Both the position numbers and the translations under genes were made by a program. This document shows, piece after piece, positions 62,287 through 64,000 of a stretch of DNA of 64,000 bases (position 1 is its first letter; each line of letters opens with the position of its first letter). A model generated the notes under the pieces. The model was not told the origin of the DNA. It was given only the letters and a program-made list of their open reading frames with translations, and searched no databases. The DNA is from Belnapia arida (GTDB taxonomy: Bacteria > Pseudomonadota > Alphaproteobacteria > Acetobacterales > Acetobacteraceae), in the NCBI RefSeq assembly GCF_016773205.1, contig NZ_JAETWB010000002.1, forward strand, positions 248,001 to 312,000, in the 5' to 3' direction.

Positions 62287-63942
62287 GTGGAGCAATTCCT
62301 CGACCTCTACGGCTTCGCCAGCGTCATCCTCCATGCGATGGAGCTGGTGGCGCGGACCGTCCTGCTCGGCTCGGTGATCTTCTGGGTGCTGCTCGCCGCG
62401 CCGCTCGGCCGGCTGATGCCGCCCGGCGACGCCACCCGCCTGCACGCCATCGCCCGCCGCACCGTCCTGGCCTCCGGCATCGCCTCGCTCGCCTCCACCT
62501 TCCTGCTCGGCCTGCTGAGCTTCGGCGCGCTGACAGCGACGCTCGACATCGGCGCCCGCGCCCTGCTCGGCGCCGATTTCGTGGTGCTGACCGGGCTCGA
62601 CCTGCTGGCGATGCTGGTGCTCCTCGCCCTCGCCCTGCCGCAGGAGGCCCCCGCCCGCGGTCGCCGCGCCGCGCTGCTCGGCGTCGCCGCGCTGGTGCTG
62701 CTCGCGGTCACCTTCGGCAGCCACGCCATCGCCCGCAGCGAGGGCCGGGCGATGCTCCTCGCCGCCACCGCGCTGCATCAGGCCGGCGCCGCCTTCTGGC
62801 TCGGCGGCCTGCCTTGCCTCGTCGCCGCCCTCCGGCTGACACCCCCCTCGGCGCGGATGGTCGGCCAGCGCTACTCGCTCCTCGCCGCCGGCGGCGTCGG
62901 GCTGATCCTGCTCGGGAGTGCGGGCTTCTGGTTCGGCTTCATCGGCTCGGCGGAGGCCGTCTACGGCACCGCCTATGGCTCCATGGCCGCCTCCAAGCTC
63001 ATCATGCTGGCGATGCTGCTGGTGCTCGGGGCGATGAACTACCGCCTGCTCCACCGCATCCCGTCCTCGCCCGGCGGCACGCTCCGCCTCCGCCGCTTCA
63101 TCGAGGCGGAGATGGCGATCGGCATCGCCGTGCTCGCCGTCGCCGCCTCCCTCACCTCCGTGCCGCCGGCCATGGACCTGCCCGACGACCGCGTCACCTG
63201 GGCCGAGATCACCGAGCGCTTCACGCCGGAATGGCCCCGCCTCAGCAGCCCGGACCATGCCGACCTGGCGATCCCCGCCCTCCAGGCCCAGCTCGACGCC
63301 GAGGCGCAGCAGCGCCAGGCCGCCCAGCGCCCGCAGGCCTTCACCCCGGGCGAGGGCCTGCTGCCCCCGCGCAACGCCACCGACATCGCCTGGAGCGAGT
63401 ACAACCACCACTGGGCCGGCATCATGGTCCTGCTGGTCGGCCTCGCCGCCCTGCTGGATGCGACGGGCCGCGTCCCCTGGGCCCGCCACTGGCCCCTGGT
63501 CTTCCTCGGCCTTGCCGCCTTCCTGCTGGTCCGCTCCGACCCGGAGGCCTGGCCCCTCGGCGATATCGGCCTGCTGGAGAGCCTGCGCGACCCGGAGGTG
63601 GTGCAGCACAAGCTGGCCTCTCTGCTGGTCGTCGCCTTCGCCCTCTCCGAATGGTCGGTGCGTCTCGGCCTGCTGCGCGGGCGGGTGCGCTTCGTCTTCC
63701 CGCTGGCGATGCTGGCCGGCGGCGTGCTGCTGCTGGCGCATACCCATGCCATCTCCAACATCAAGGAGGCGCAGCTCATCGAGCTGTCGCACCTGCCGCT
63801 GGCCCTGCTCGCCGTCGTCGCCGGCTGCGCCCGCTGGACCGAACTGCGCGGCCCGCCGGAGCTGGCGCGGATCGGCCGCTGGCTTTGGCCGGCCTGCCTG
63901 ATCGGCATCGGCCTCCTGCTGCTGCTCTACCGCGAGGCCTGA
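62287..63942 (+). CDS. CopD-family membrane protein
   Basis: 551 residues from GTG 62287, directly after the copC stop (TAAGTG). Many hydrophobic helices spread over the length (about eight or more), starting LHAMELVARTVLLGSVIFWVLL; the central LHQAGAAFWLGGLPCLVAAL block is the CopD signature with conserved His, and helices around 420-540 form a second membrane part with His residues. CopD proteins carry copper inward. The C-terminal half exceeds simple CopD length (about 300 residues) and looks like a CopC/CopD fusion relative or duplicated membrane module. Confidence 0.88.
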   Translation: MEQFLDLYGFASVILHAMELVARTVLLGSVIFWVLLAAPLGRLMPPGDATRLHAIARRTVLASGIASLASTFLLGLLSFGALTATLDIGARALLGADFVVLTGLDLLAMLVLLALALPQEAPARGRRAALLGVAALVLLAVTFGSHAIARSEGRAMLLAATALHQAGAAFWLGGLPCLVAALRLTPPSARMVGQRYSLLAAGGVGLILLGSAGFWFGFIGSAEAVYGTAYGSMAASKLIMLAMLLVLGAMNYRLLHRIPSSPGGTLRLRRFIEAEMAIGIAVLAVAASLTSVPPAMDLPDDRVTWAEITERFTPEWPRLSSPDHADLAIPALQAQLDAEAQQRQAAQRPQAFTPGEGLLPPRNATDIAWSEYNHHWAGIMVLLVGLAALLDATGRVPWARHWPLVFLGLAAFLLVRSDPEAWPLGDIGLLESLRDPEVVQHKLASLLVVAFALSEWSVRLGLLRGRVRFVFPLAMLAGGVLLLAHTHAISNIKEAQLIELSHLPLALLAVVAGCARWTELRGPPELARIGRWLWPACLIGIGLLLLLYREA

Positions 63943-63946
63943 ACCC

Positions 63947-64000
63947 GTGCTGCTTCCGCGAATTGGCGCGGCCCTCGCCGGGGCCGCGGCCCGCAGGCCC
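63947..64000 (+). CDS. possible start of a next gene, truncated by the window
   Basis: A GTG at 63947, 4 bp after the copD stop, opens a reading frame of 18 codons to the edge (LLPRIGAALAGAAARRP): a short hydrophobic stretch with basic residues, as at the start of an exported or membrane protein. Too short to identify; it could equally be chance. Confidence 0.3.
   Translation, partial: MLLPRIGAALAGAAARRP

Noticed and set aside
61891-63792. 633-codon frame opposite copC-copD
   Set aside because: Gln/Gly/Glu-rich low-complexity translation, an antisense artefact of membrane protein codons.

Overview
The window is about 70% GC, densely packed, and reads as a chromosomal segment of an alphaproteobacterium, most likely an Acetobacteraceae member of the Roseomonas type. 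The reasons are the gene order maf-ppsR | intergenic region | hemE-hemH ... rho ... mnmE-mnmG-rsmG-parA-parB-holA-lptE-leuS, which is the classic alphaproteobacterial replication-origin neighbourhood; an unusual density of GANTC (CcrM-type) sites in the ppsR/hemE gap; a hopanoid gene (hpnH); and very high GC third-position codon use. The genus is inference; the origin neighbourhood is read directly from the gene order.

Layout. 1-8.8 kb: the 3' end of selD, an exported Gln-rich protein, a YjbQ-family enzyme, an orphan ChvG-like sensor kinase, a D-2-hydroxyacid dehydrogenase/TrmH pair, and a four-gene Mla-type lipid ABC transporter (permease with STAS domain, ATPase, MCE protein, lipoprotein). 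8.9-14.15 kb (minus): response regulator, HisKA_2 kinase, gshB, SirB1-like protein, HIT protein, hisE, hisF. 14.2-18.2 kb: a compact three-gene operon joining a LOV-GGDEF-EAL photoreceptor/c-di-GMP protein to KaiC and KaiB homologues. This is the most notable system of the window. 18.2-21.9 kb: lutB-lutC, Smr protein, XRE regulator and a small possible Cys-protease-like protein.

22-46.7 kb: the origin region. maf and ppsR run one way and hemE, hemH, a phosphatase, a MORN-like exported protein and hemJ the other, with a candidate oriC between them (23,507-23,818; 12 GANTC sites, mostly in small inverted repeats, with DnaA-box-like 9-mers). rho follows with a pyrimidine-rich leader and a 62-bp tandem repeat at its 3' end. 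An accessory stretch (possible clan-CD-like protein, Mesh1-like alarmone hydrolase, Bug-type solute receptor, GNAT enzyme, LysR, quinone oxidoreductase, Ogt) separates rho from mnmE. Two parS sites lie at the mnmG/rsmG junction just before parAB.

46.8-64 kb: an exported alpha/beta hydrolase, a CoxM-CoxL-CoxS-like molybdenum hydroxylase operon, a DUF3576 lipoprotein, a major porin with a true intrinsic terminator, a ThiE-like protein, YggS, a 57-residue membrane protein, an L,D-transpeptidase, a RibA-type protein, an OmpR-family regulator, RutE-like reductase, Nfu, the isoprenoid/hopanoid pair ispH-hpnH, and copC-copD at the right edge. No tRNA, rRNA, CRISPR array, insertion sequence or prophage was seen.
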